The position numbers were made by a program, and so were the translations under genes. Under the pieces are notes generated by a model. It made no database searches, was not told the DNA's origin, and saw nothing but the letters and a program-made list of their open reading frames with translations. Shown here in pieces: positions 7,371 to 14,111 of a DNA stretch of 19,696 nucleotides (position 1 is the first letter of the stretch; every line of letters begins with the position of its first letter). Where the stretch lies: positions 1 to 19,696 of the forward strand of contig CAYGWP010000133.1 in assembly GCA_964353455.1 (NCBI GenBank). Reading direction: 5' to 3'. This DNA comes from CAYGWP01 sp964353455 (lineage in GTDB: Bacteria; Planctomycetota; Phycisphaerae; FEN-1346).

Positions 7371-9260
7371 ATGCCTTATCTGGCGCCTGTCAGAACGAGC
7401 GCGCCGCCGGCCCTGGCCCGCGGCATATCGGGGGCGTTCCAGGTTGCCCTGTGGTTCGGCCTCGTCCTCTTGGCCGCCGTCTTCGGGAACCTCCACCGCT
7501 ACGGCGCTTTCGACCTTCTGCTGGTGGTCTGCCTGCTGATCGCGTTCTGGGTGATCGCCTCGCTCGCCACGCTGCCGCTGGCGCACATGCGGTCCTGGGC
7601 GAACGTCTTCCTGTGGGGCATTCTGGCGATTGTGCTCCTTCAGGTCCTGCCGTTGCCGAAGTGGGGGCCGATCGGCCAGGACTCATTGTCCCTCGGACCG
7701 CTCGATGCCGTTCTCGTCGGCGGGGTCCGCGACGTTTACCAGGAGAAAAGGGTCCAGGACCCCTACGTCTTAAGGGTCCTGGACCCTTTTCTCCTGGTCG
7801 GCCGATACAGCCTCCGCCCAGTGGCGACCGTCGGCACGCTCGTCCTGGTGTGGAGTGCGGCCGGGCTGTACTGGCTGGTGGCATCGTCTCTGGTGGGACG
7901 CAAGGCCATCCGCCGCGGCACCTGGGCCGCCATCCTGGGTCTCGTGCCGCCGGCCATGTGCGTCGCGGTGACGGGCCTGGCGCCGAGGCCCATCTCGGCC
8001 GAAGGGGTCTTCCGCCCCGACGGCCCCATGCTCATCCTCGGCGGCGACAGCCTCGTCCCGGCGCTCCTCGCGGCACTCCCGATCACCGTGGCCGCCGTCG
8101 TGCGGCTCCTGGGATGGACGCCCCGGCTCCCGCGCGGTGCGCGGCAGAGCCGATGGGGCTGGCTCGTGCGGCCATGGCTGGTCTGGGCCGCCATTGGCCT
8201 GGGGCTGGCGGCCCTGGTGGCCATCGCCCTCGGCATGAGCAACGTTCCCTGGCGTCTGAAGGTGGCGTGCGTGCTGCTTTCGGTGGGATTTGTCCTTGTC
8301 GGGTTCGTGACGTCCCACCGTGAGCGCCGGTCGCCGCGGCGACTTTGCCTCGGAATCCTGGTGTGGGTCTTCGCCGCGCTCGGGCTGGGGATGATGTTGG
8401 GTCCGGCCCGCCTCGGCGCGGCTACCGCCGAGACGGATGTCCAGGAACTCGTCAGCGCCATGTCGGACTGGCGTGCGGCGTTCGGCGCCGGCGCCGGGGC
8501 GGTATCGCCGCGGGCCGTCTATGGGGCGGCCGGATGGCCTGCCGCGATCGGCGACGACAGCGACACGAGCGGATACCTGGTGCTCCGGGCCGAGATTGGC
8601 TGGGTGGGCCTTGCGCTGGCGATGGCGGGGGCGATCGCGGTGGTGGGATTCATGGTCCGCGCCTGGCGGCGGTCGCGGGGGCGCTGGACGCGCCTAATGA
8701 TGTGCGCCGGCCTCGGCGTCATGGCCGCAAACCTCCTGTACTTTCGCTTCGACGCCTCGGCGCTCCTCGTGCCGAACCTGGTGGCGCTGGCCGCCGTCCT
8801 CGGCATTGTGGGGGCCTGGGCGGCCCACGGCGCAGCGTGGCGGCCGATCCGGATGCGTCGGGAGTTCGCGCCTTCGCATTGGCCGCTCGTGTTCGGCGCC
8901 GCCGGCCTCATCGGCGCCCTCGCGCTCGCCGAAACCGAAATGCTGAACGCGTCACCCAGCCACGAAGTCAACGACAAGGTCCTCCACTTCGGCGCGTTCG
9001 CGGTCGTCAACCTCCTGCTCTGCTACGCCTTCGGGCCGCTCCCGACGACGCGGTGGCTGAAGGCCCGCGTCCTCGGCGCCACCGCCGTCTCGGTCGCGAT
9101 GGCGGTGATGGTGGAGTACGCCCAGCGGGCGTTTACCGCGGGCCGGTCGTTCGAACTCAAGGACATGGCCGCCGGGGCCGCCGGCGCAGCCATCATGGGC
9201 ATCTGGTGGTGGGCCGTGCGGCGGGCACACGTGGCCGAGCCGGAACCGTCGCGCTTCTGA
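7371..9260 (+). CDS. Wzy/O-antigen-ligase-like membrane protein with C-terminal VanZ-like domain
   Basis: From the ATG at 7371 the protein is 629 residues; an in-frame TTG at 7335 is an alternative and neither has a strong ribosome-binding site. Roughly a dozen or more hydrophobic segments run through it. The N-terminal two thirds resembles O-antigen ligase/polymerase-type proteins: many membrane helices, a GRYSLRPVATVGTL segment like the S-x-x-P-x-A-T region of that family, and a late GYLVLRAEIGWVGLAL segment like the conserved pre-helix of Wzy proteins. The last about 110 residues carry VanZ-like features: NDKVLHFGAF at about 533-542, a glutamate in MVEYAQ at about 582, and an aspartate in ELKDMAAG at about 597. 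The likely role is polymerisation or ligation of the polysaccharide controlled by the preceding kinase. A perfect inverted repeat (7738-7798) is inserted in frame at about residues 123-143. Confidence 0.7.
   Translation: MPYLAPVRTSAPPALARGISGAFQVALWFGLVLLAAVFGNLHRYGAFDLLLVVCLLIAFWVIASLATLPLAHMRSWANVFLWGILAIVLLQVLPLPKWGPIGQDSLSLGPLDAVLVGGVRDVYQEKRVQDPYVLRVLDPFLLVGRYSLRPVATVGTLVLVWSAAGLYWLVASSLVGRKAIRRGTWAAILGLVPPAMCVAVTGLAPRPISAEGVFRPDGPMLILGGDSLVPALLAALPITVAAVVRLLGWTPRLPRGARQSRWGWLVRPWLVWAAIGLGLAALVAIALGMSNVPWRLKVACVLLSVGFVLVGFVTSHRERRSPRRLCLGILVWVFAALGLGMMLGPARLGAATAETDVQELVSAMSDWRAAFGAGAGAVSPRAVYGAAGWPAAIGDDSDTSGYLVLRAEIGWVGLALAMAGAIAVVGFMVRAWRRSRGRWTRLMMCAGLGVMAANLLYFRFDASALLVPNLVALAAVLGIVGAWAAHGAAWRPIRMRREFAPSHWPLVFGAAGLIGALALAETEMLNASPSHEVNDKVLHFGAFAVVNLLLCYAFGPLPTTRWLKARVLGATAVSVAMAVMVEYAQRAFTAGRSFELKDMAAGAAGAAIMGIWWWAVRRAHVAEPEPSRF
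7738..7798. repeat. Perfect 25-bp inverted repeat embedded in frame in the Wzy/VanZ gene
   Basis: Left arm 7738-7762 begins ACCAGGAGAAAAGGGTCCAG; right arm 7774-7798 is its exact reverse complement; the loop is 11 bp (7763-7773). Pairing stops at once on both sides. The element is read through in frame and encodes YQEKRVQDPYVLRVLDPFLL followed by V. It is unrelated in sequence to the other repeats in this window. Confidence 0.95.
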
Positions 9261-9363
9261 ATTCTGAATCGGGCACGCATCCAATACGATGCAAGTTCTC
9301 CCTCCCTCGTTCGTTTAGCCACCGGACCCTAGCAGCCGCACACCGCGGCAAGGAGATGACACA

Positions 9364-9891
9364 ATGAGAAGTCTCGGACTACTGTTGGGAACAATCGCCG
9401 TTCTCGCGTTTGTGACCGTTGCCTATGCTGCTGAAGGGGGAAAGAGGCCCGGCGGCGGCGGCATGCCGATCTTCGGCGAACTTGTGAAGATCGACGGTAA
9501 GGCCCTGACGGTCAAGGGCGGCGCAGGTGAAAAGACCGTCACCGCCGATGACGCCACCGAGTTCACCAACGAGAACCCCGCCAAGTTGGAGGAACTCAAG
9601 GTCGGCGACAGCGTCAGGATCACCCAGGGCGAAAAGTCCGCCAGGGGCGAAATCACCAAGATCGACGGCAAGGCTGTCACGCTGAAGGGCAGGGGCGGCG
9701 ACGAGACCGCGACCGTTGAGGCCGGCGCCACCATCATGGTCCGCGTAAAGGCCAAGTTCGAGGACCTCAAGGTCGGCCAGAACCTCATGGTCTTCGAGAA
9801 GGACGGCAAGGTCAGCCGCGTCTCGATCACCACTGCGCTGCCCAAGATGGGCGAAGGCAAGAAGGGCGAGGGCAAGCGCGAAAAGAAGTAG
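9364..9891 (+). CDS. Small secreted protein with two tandem copies of a DUF5666-like beta domain
   Basis: The protein is 175 residues. AAGGAG at 9350-9355 sits 8 bp before the ATG. Residues 1-22 form a signal peptide (hydrophobic LGLLLGTIAVLAFVTVAYA, probable cleavage before AEGG). The mature part contains an internal duplication: FGELVKIDGKALTVKG at about 36-51 and GEITKIDGKAVTLKG at about 95-109, each followed by a T-V-x-x-x-A-T strand and then K-x-E-x-LKVG (LEELKVG, FEDLKVG). The C-terminus is rich in lysine and glycine (KMGEGKKGEGKREKK). The pattern is like short all-beta secreted domains such as DUF5666; the family name is a tentative recollection. No enzyme motif is seen. It follows the polysaccharide genes by about 100 bp but has its own ribosome-binding site and a downstream hairpin, so it may be transcribed separately. 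Confidence 0.75.
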   Translation: MRSLGLLLGTIAVLAFVTVAYAAEGGKRPGGGGMPIFGELVKIDGKALTVKGGAGEKTVTADDATEFTNENPAKLEELKVGDSVRITQGEKSARGEITKIDGKAVTLKGRGGDETATVEAGATIMVRVKAKFEDLKVGQNLMVFEKDGKVSRVSITTALPKMGEGKKGEGKREKK

Positions 9892-9920
9892 AGGATTCCG
9901 GACGCACAATCCAAACGAAT

Positions 9921-9954
9921 GGGGAGAGCCGGCCCGTACGGGCGGGTTCTCCCC
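9921..9954. terminator. Strong hairpin after the small secreted protein gene
   Basis: GGGGAGAGCC pairs with GGTTCTCCCC around an inner GCCCGTACGGGC core, with one G/G mismatch and one G-T pair. It lies 30 bp after the stop at 9891, between convergent genes, and could act for both directions. No clear T-run follows, so termination efficiency is uncertain. Confidence 0.5.
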
Positions 9955-10000
9955 GTTCGGCTTCACATAGAGCGTTTCACGATTGCCTGTATCGCCGTGT

Positions 10001-10052
10001 GCCCCGCCCTGCGGACTGGCGGGCGAAGACGCCCCGCCAGGACTAAGGGCGG
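10001..10052. repeat. Degenerate GC-rich palindromic repeat between convergent genes
   Basis: Two short hairpins occur in tandem. The first is CCCGCC-ctgcggact-GGCGGG and the second is CCCGCC-aggactaa-GGGCGGG. They are also imperfect reverse complements of each other. This looks like a decayed REP-type unit in the 195-bp gap before uvrC. Nothing else was recognised in the gap apart from the hairpin at 9921-9954. Confidence 0.45.
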
Positions 10053-10086
10053 GTTCTGCTACGCGCAAGCGTGAACTGCTATGGCC

Positions 10087-11445
10087 TTACTCGGCGGGCC
10101 GCTTCTTCGGGTCGCCGCGGCGACCCTCCTTGCCGAAAACCGCCTTGCGGCGCAGCAGATGATGATAATGCTGCGCGAAGCGGTGGGCCTCGTCACGCAC
10201 GGCCTGGAGGATCTTCAGGGCCGGGTCCGTCCGCGCCAGGCGAAGCGGTTCCTTCTCGGCTTTTTCGAGGACGTACAACTCTTCCTCTCGCTTGGCGAGC
10301 GATGCTACGAGCGGCCGCTTGTCGGTCGCGGCAGCGATCGCCTTGGCCGCCGCGCGGAGTTGCCCCAGGCCGCCGTCCACCAGCACCAGGTCCGGCAGCA
10401 CCGAGAGTTCATCGGCGAGCCGGCGGAACCGCCGGAACACCACCTCGCGGATCGAGGCCACATCATCCGCCCCCGCGACCGTCCTGATGCGGAACCGCCG
10501 GTATCCGGGCTTGAAGGGCCGGCCGTCGATAAACTGGACGATCGCCCCGACGACCTCGCTGGGTCCCAGGTTTGCGATATCGACCCCCTCGATGCTGCGG
10601 ATCGGCGCGGCCGAGGAGAGCCGCTCGGCCAGGGCCTTCATCCCGTCGGCAGGGTCGAACGTCGGGGCGAACACCTCCGGCTGGAGATGCTCGTCGATCC
10701 GCCCGCGCTCAGAGAGCGCCTCGATCGCACGCAACTGGTCACGCACGCGGGCCGCCTCCTCGAACCTCAGGTTCTTCGCCAGGTGCTTCATCTCGCGCAC
10801 GAGGTCGCGGACCACCTGCGCGCGGCTGCCTTCAAGGAACCGCTGGAGCCGGGCGACGCCTTTACGGTACGCCGCCCGGTCTATGTGCCCCGCGCACGGG
10901 GCCGTGCACCGCCGGATTGAGTACAGGATGCACGGGCGGAAGTACCGCCGGTTCGGGTCTTCCTCGCGGATGTCCAGGGTGCAGGTGCGGAACCGGAAGA
11001 TCCGCTGGAGTTCGCCGATTGCCGTCCTGAGGCCCGCCGCGCTCGTGAACGGCCCGTAGAGCCGGGTGCCCCTGGGGGCGGGCGTGCGGGTGAAGTACGC
11101 GCCGGGGAACTCCTCGCGCACCGTTATCTCAAGATATGGGAATGTCTTATCGTCAGTGAGCCGCTGGTTGTATTTCGGATGGACGTCCTTTATCAGCCGC
11201 GCTTCCTGTAGGAGGGCGTCCACCTCGCTCTCGGCGGGCAGGAACTCCACGTCGGCCACCTCGGCGATCATCTGCTCTTTGCGCGGCCCGAGGTCGGCAG
11301 AGGGCTGAAAGTACTGGCCCACCCGGCTGCGGAGGCTGACGGCCTTCCCGACGTAGATCACCCGGCCCCGGTCGTCCTTCATCAGGTACACGCCGGGCGT
11401 CCGGGGCAGCGCGTGAATCTTTTCGGTCAGCGCTTCGTGGTCCAT
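10087..11445 (-). CDS. uvrC: Excinuclease ABC subunit C, short form lacking the C-terminal HhH region
   Basis: The protein is 452 residues from the ATG at 11445 (MDHEALTEK). The start is chosen because the GIY-YIG domain begins immediately after it (TPGVYLMKDD, VIYVGKAVSLRSRVGQYF). GAGGGA precedes the ATG closely. Downstream come the cysteine cluster C-T-L-D-I ... RPCILYSIRRCTAPC, which in UvrC binds an Fe-S cluster, a UVR motif (LRFEEAARVRDQLRAIEAL), and the RNase H-like endonuclease half (VDIANLG, LVLVDGGLGQL, RDEAHRFA). UvrC makes the 3' and 5' incisions around UvrB-bound DNA damage. Typical proteins are about 600 residues; this one stops shortly after HHLLRRK and has no helix-hairpin-helix tandem. 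It lies 84 bp downstream of the large membrane protein gene on the same strand. Confidence 0.96.
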   Translation of the reverse strand: MDHEALTEKIHALPRTPGVYLMKDDRGRVIYVGKAVSLRSRVGQYFQPSADLGPRKEQMIAEVADVEFLPAESEVDALLQEARLIKDVHPKYNQRLTDDKTFPYLEITVREEFPGAYFTRTPAPRGTRLYGPFTSAAGLRTAIGELQRIFRFRTCTLDIREEDPNRRYFRPCILYSIRRCTAPCAGHIDRAAYRKGVARLQRFLEGSRAQVVRDLVREMKHLAKNLRFEEAARVRDQLRAIEALSERGRIDEHLQPEVFAPTFDPADGMKALAERLSSAAPIRSIEGVDIANLGPSEVVGAIVQFIDGRPFKPGYRRFRIRTVAGADDVASIREVVFRRFRRLADELSVLPDLVLVDGGLGQLRAAAKAIAAATDKRPLVASLAKREEELYVLEKAEKEPLRLARTDPALKILQAVRDEAHRFAQHYHHLLRRKAVFGKEGRRGDPKKRPAE

Positions 11446-11475
11446 GGTCCCTCGGGGCGGGTCTTCGACATGCCG

Positions 11476-11505
11476 TGCCCCTGCGTCAAGTGTCCCTGCG
11501 TCAAG
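11476..11505. repeat. Two tandem 15-bp copies just upstream of uvrC
   Basis: TGCCCCTGCGTCAAG is followed directly by TGTCCCTGCGTCAAG (14 of 15 bases identical). On the - strand this gives two TTGACG hexamers 15 bp apart, upstream of the uvrC ATG. No matching -10 was found, so no promoter is called. Confidence 0.6.
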
Positions 11506-11529
11506 CATATCGCGGAACCGCGGTCGGAA

Positions 11530-13914
11530 TCAACTTGCCGGCGCTACGAGACGCACTCCGATGTAGATGCCCACGTAGAGGCCCAGCAGAAGCACTCCGA
11601 ACCCGGCCATCAGGCCGTAGAACCGCCGGCCGAACGCGAACCGCGCCCACGTGAAGTACGCCATCAGGAGCACCAGCGCCGTCAGGCCGAGCGTCCAGTC
11701 CCAGACGGAGCGCGGCTGGCGCCAGACGGCCGCCCCGAACGTGGGCGAGACGGCCAGCCCGGCCGCAAAGATCGTCGCCACGAATCCCAGGATCACCGAG
11801 CACGCCCGCGCGGGGGCCGCCAACTGGAACGCCTCGCCCCGGATCGGCTGGAGGCCCTTGCCGATCCCCAGCCACACCAGCGCCCAGGCCGACATGAGGC
11901 CCGAGTTGATGGCCACGCGGCCGCCGTCCCACATCATCGGGTGCGCGACGTTGTGCCAACTGGCGAGCGTGGTCAGCGCGACCATGAGGACCGCCGGGTA
12001 CAGCATCTCGCCCCGCAGCCATACGAAGGACCAGAGGAGGAACACCGCCGCCATGATGGCCAGCATGATGAGGGCCGGCTGCGTGTTCAGCCGGAAGACC
12101 GCAAGGATCGCCGCGATAAAGCACGACATCACCGCCAGCGTGAAGATCGTGGTCGAGGCCCGGCCCTCGTCGTGGTACAGGGCGCACGTCCGCGACAGGA
12201 GAGCCATGAACTTCGCTTCATATAGATATACCAGCAGGTGTGACGCCCCGTACCCCGCCACCGCGTAGATGAGGTACGAGTACGGGTCGTCCATATTGTA
12301 TAAGAGGCCCGTGTACGCGACCGCCGCTATGCCGAAACAGTAGAAGAGGAACGTCCGGGCGGTGTGCCGCACGAGCCACATCGAAAGGAGCCAGGCGAGC
12401 AGCACGGCCATCCACCCGATGAAGCCCAACGACGGCCCCATGGCCTCCAGCGTCGGACTCTTGCCGTCAACGAAGAGTTGTTCATATATTCGGACCTGCT
12501 GCAATATCAGGTAGGCCGCCAGGGCGAGCGTGGTGACCATGCCGAAGACCGTCAGCGGCAGCGTCTGGCGCCGGGCGGTGCGGTCCGAGGCGGTCCGCCT
12601 CAGGACCTCCCTCAAGATGAGCGAAATGGCCAGCCATGCGACGCCCGCCCCCCCCGCCGCCTGGATGAACCGCCGGTTCAGGGCCGTCGCGCTCGTGCCG
12701 GGACCCAGGTGCGCCAGGGCCGCCAGCCCGCCCGTCATCAGCCCCGCCACCAGGTAGTTGACCCAGGCCGGCGCCCGGTGCGCGTGGGCCAGGGCCAGGA
12801 CGCCCGCGGCGATCAGGAGATCGACGCCCAGAGCGACGGCCGTCGTGCCGAACGGCTCGACCGCCAGCGCCCCGATGGCGACGGCCGCTGCCGCCACGTA
12901 CAGCGCCCGTGGAAACGCCGCCGTCGCCGGTCCGCGCAGCACCGGCCTCAGGAGGGCCGAGAGGAGCGCTGCGCCCAGCGCGATCGCCAGGAGCACCGCC
13001 GGGTATCGGCCCCAGTATCCGCCGGCCTTGTCTCCGCCGAGCACGGTGAACGCCGCCACAGCCGCCAGCGCCGCCGCCACCGATGAGAACCCGAAAAGGT
13101 CCGGCTGCCTCAGGCCGATCGCCGCCACCAGCAGCACCGCCCACCATGACCCCAAGGCAAAGGCCGTGTGCCACGAAGCGCCGTACCAGACGGCCACGTA
13201 TCCGGCGCCCATCGCCGCCAGGCTCGACGCCACGAGCGGCACAATGAGCAGCCCCTGCCGGTACCACCGGACGTTCAACTCCTTCCGCCGCGCGAGGCCC
13301 AGGACCGCCGCCGCAACCACCATCACCAGCGAAACGCCCGCCGCCGTCGAGGTCATCCAGGCGGATGCCGGCGTCTGCGAGCCTGCCGCCAGATGATTGC
13401 GCGCTCCGAGCACCACCGTCACGGCCACCGCCAGGATCGCAAGGTACACGAGCGGCTCGGCGCGGAATCGCCAGACCGTGGCGATGAAGAGGACTGCCAG
13501 CGGCGCCTCCACCGCCAGGGCGATCCCCGGCTGGTACGCCGCCCGTACAAACGCCGAGCCCATCAGCGTCACGCCCGCCAAGAGCGCGCTGGAGCGCCGC
13601 CACCGGCGCTCCCCATCCGGAAGCGTGAAGATGCTCCCGACATAGAAGACCGCGCCCATGACGGCGATCGTTTGGGTGGCCAGCGTGCTCGTCAGCAGGT
13701 ACGCCTCAAAGGGCGCTGCCGGCCGGACAATCGCGTAGATGGTGCACGTGGCGACCCACGTGGCGCCCACGGCGGCCAGGAACCGCAGGGGAACCGAAAA
13801 CGGCCGTCCACGCCGCGACAGCAGAAACAGGCCGATGGCGACGGCGGCCCCCCCTGCCGCCCATGTGACGGGCGCAAACGACTTCTCCGCGTCGGCCAGG
13901 ATTCCCGGGTCCAT
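11530..13914 (-). CDS. Large polytopic membrane protein of unknown function
   Basis: The protein is 794 residues from the ATG at 13914 (MDPGILADAEKSF). I count roughly twenty hydrophobic segments spread along the whole length, separated by short basic loops (LSRRGRPF, LARRKELNVRWYRQG, EVLRRTASDRTARRQ), so it is an inner-membrane protein. The region around NMDDPYSYLIYAVAGYGASH, followed by YLYEAKFMALLSRTCALYHD, is more polar and distinctive and could be a functional centre. I do not recognise the family; there is no transporter signature, nucleotide-binding site or obvious catalytic motif. No strong ribosome-binding site is seen. It precedes uvrC on the same strand and is divergent from the transposase. 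A possible promoter lies at 13946-13974. The reading frame is long and intact, and its hydrophobic pattern makes it certain to be coding. Confidence 0.85.
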   Translation of the reverse strand: MDPGILADAEKSFAPVTWAAGGAAVAIGLFLLSRRGRPFSVPLRFLAAVGATWVATCTIYAIVRPAAPFEAYLLTSTLATQTIAVMGAVFYVGSIFTLPDGERRWRRSSALLAGVTLMGSAFVRAAYQPGIALAVEAPLAVLFIATVWRFRAEPLVYLAILAVAVTVVLGARNHLAAGSQTPASAWMTSTAAGVSLVMVVAAAVLGLARRKELNVRWYRQGLLIVPLVASSLAAMGAGYVAVWYGASWHTAFALGSWWAVLLVAAIGLRQPDLFGFSSVAAALAAVAAFTVLGGDKAGGYWGRYPAVLLAIALGAALLSALLRPVLRGPATAAFPRALYVAAAAVAIGALAVEPFGTTAVALGVDLLIAAGVLALAHAHRAPAWVNYLVAGLMTGGLAALAHLGPGTSATALNRRFIQAAGGAGVAWLAISLILREVLRRTASDRTARRQTLPLTVFGMVTTLALAAYLILQQVRIYEQLFVDGKSPTLEAMGPSLGFIGWMAVLLAWLLSMWLVRHTARTFLFYCFGIAAVAYTGLLYNMDDPYSYLIYAVAGYGASHLLVYLYEAKFMALLSRTCALYHDEGRASTTIFTLAVMSCFIAAILAVFRLNTQPALIMLAIMAAVFLLWSFVWLRGEMLYPAVLMVALTTLASWHNVAHPMMWDGGRVAINSGLMSAWALVWLGIGKGLQPIRGEAFQLAAPARACSVILGFVATIFAAGLAVSPTFGAAVWRQPRSVWDWTLGLTALVLLMAYFTWARFAFGRRFYGLMAGFGVLLLGLYVGIYIGVRLVAPAS

Positions 13915-13945
13915 GTTTCACAAGAATTGCAGAACGGCACACCGC

Positions 13946-13974
13946 ATGATAAGACGGAGCGGGCAGACCGTCTA
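13946..13974 (-). promoter_or_regulatory. Weak promoter candidate for the membrane protein gene
   Basis: On the - strand, TAGACG (13969-13974) is separated by 17 bp from TATCAT (13946-13951). Each differs from the sigma70 consensus at one or two positions. It lies about 30 bp before the ATG at 13914. Confidence 0.3.
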
Positions 13975-14057
13975 GCCAAAAACCCCTAGCCGGGGACCCC
14001 GCGCCCGAAGCCCCTTGGGTGCGCCGAAAAAAAGTGGCGCGTTCGGGTAAAGTTAGG

Positions 14058-14111
14058 TAGTACTATCTCCTTGCGGTTCGAGTGGGAACTCAAGGCAAGG
14101 AGATAGCACTA
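14058..14111 (+). promoter_or_regulatory. Hairpin that would hide the transposase ribosome-binding site
   Basis: AGTACTATCTCCTTGC (14059-14074) is the reverse complement of GCAAGGAGATAGCACT (14095-14110) apart from one position, and a further T/A pair extends the stem on the outside. The loop is 20 bp. The right arm contains AAGGAG (14097-14102), the ribosome-binding site of the transposase ATG at 14112. Transcripts starting upstream would fold and block translation, as known for some insertion sequences (for example IS10 and IS50) protected from read-through transcription. Confidence 0.75.

Noticed and set aside
12364..13989. Several + strand frames opposite the membrane protein
   Set aside because: They are arginine-rich shadow translations; the - strand frame has a regular hydrophobic pattern over 794 residues.
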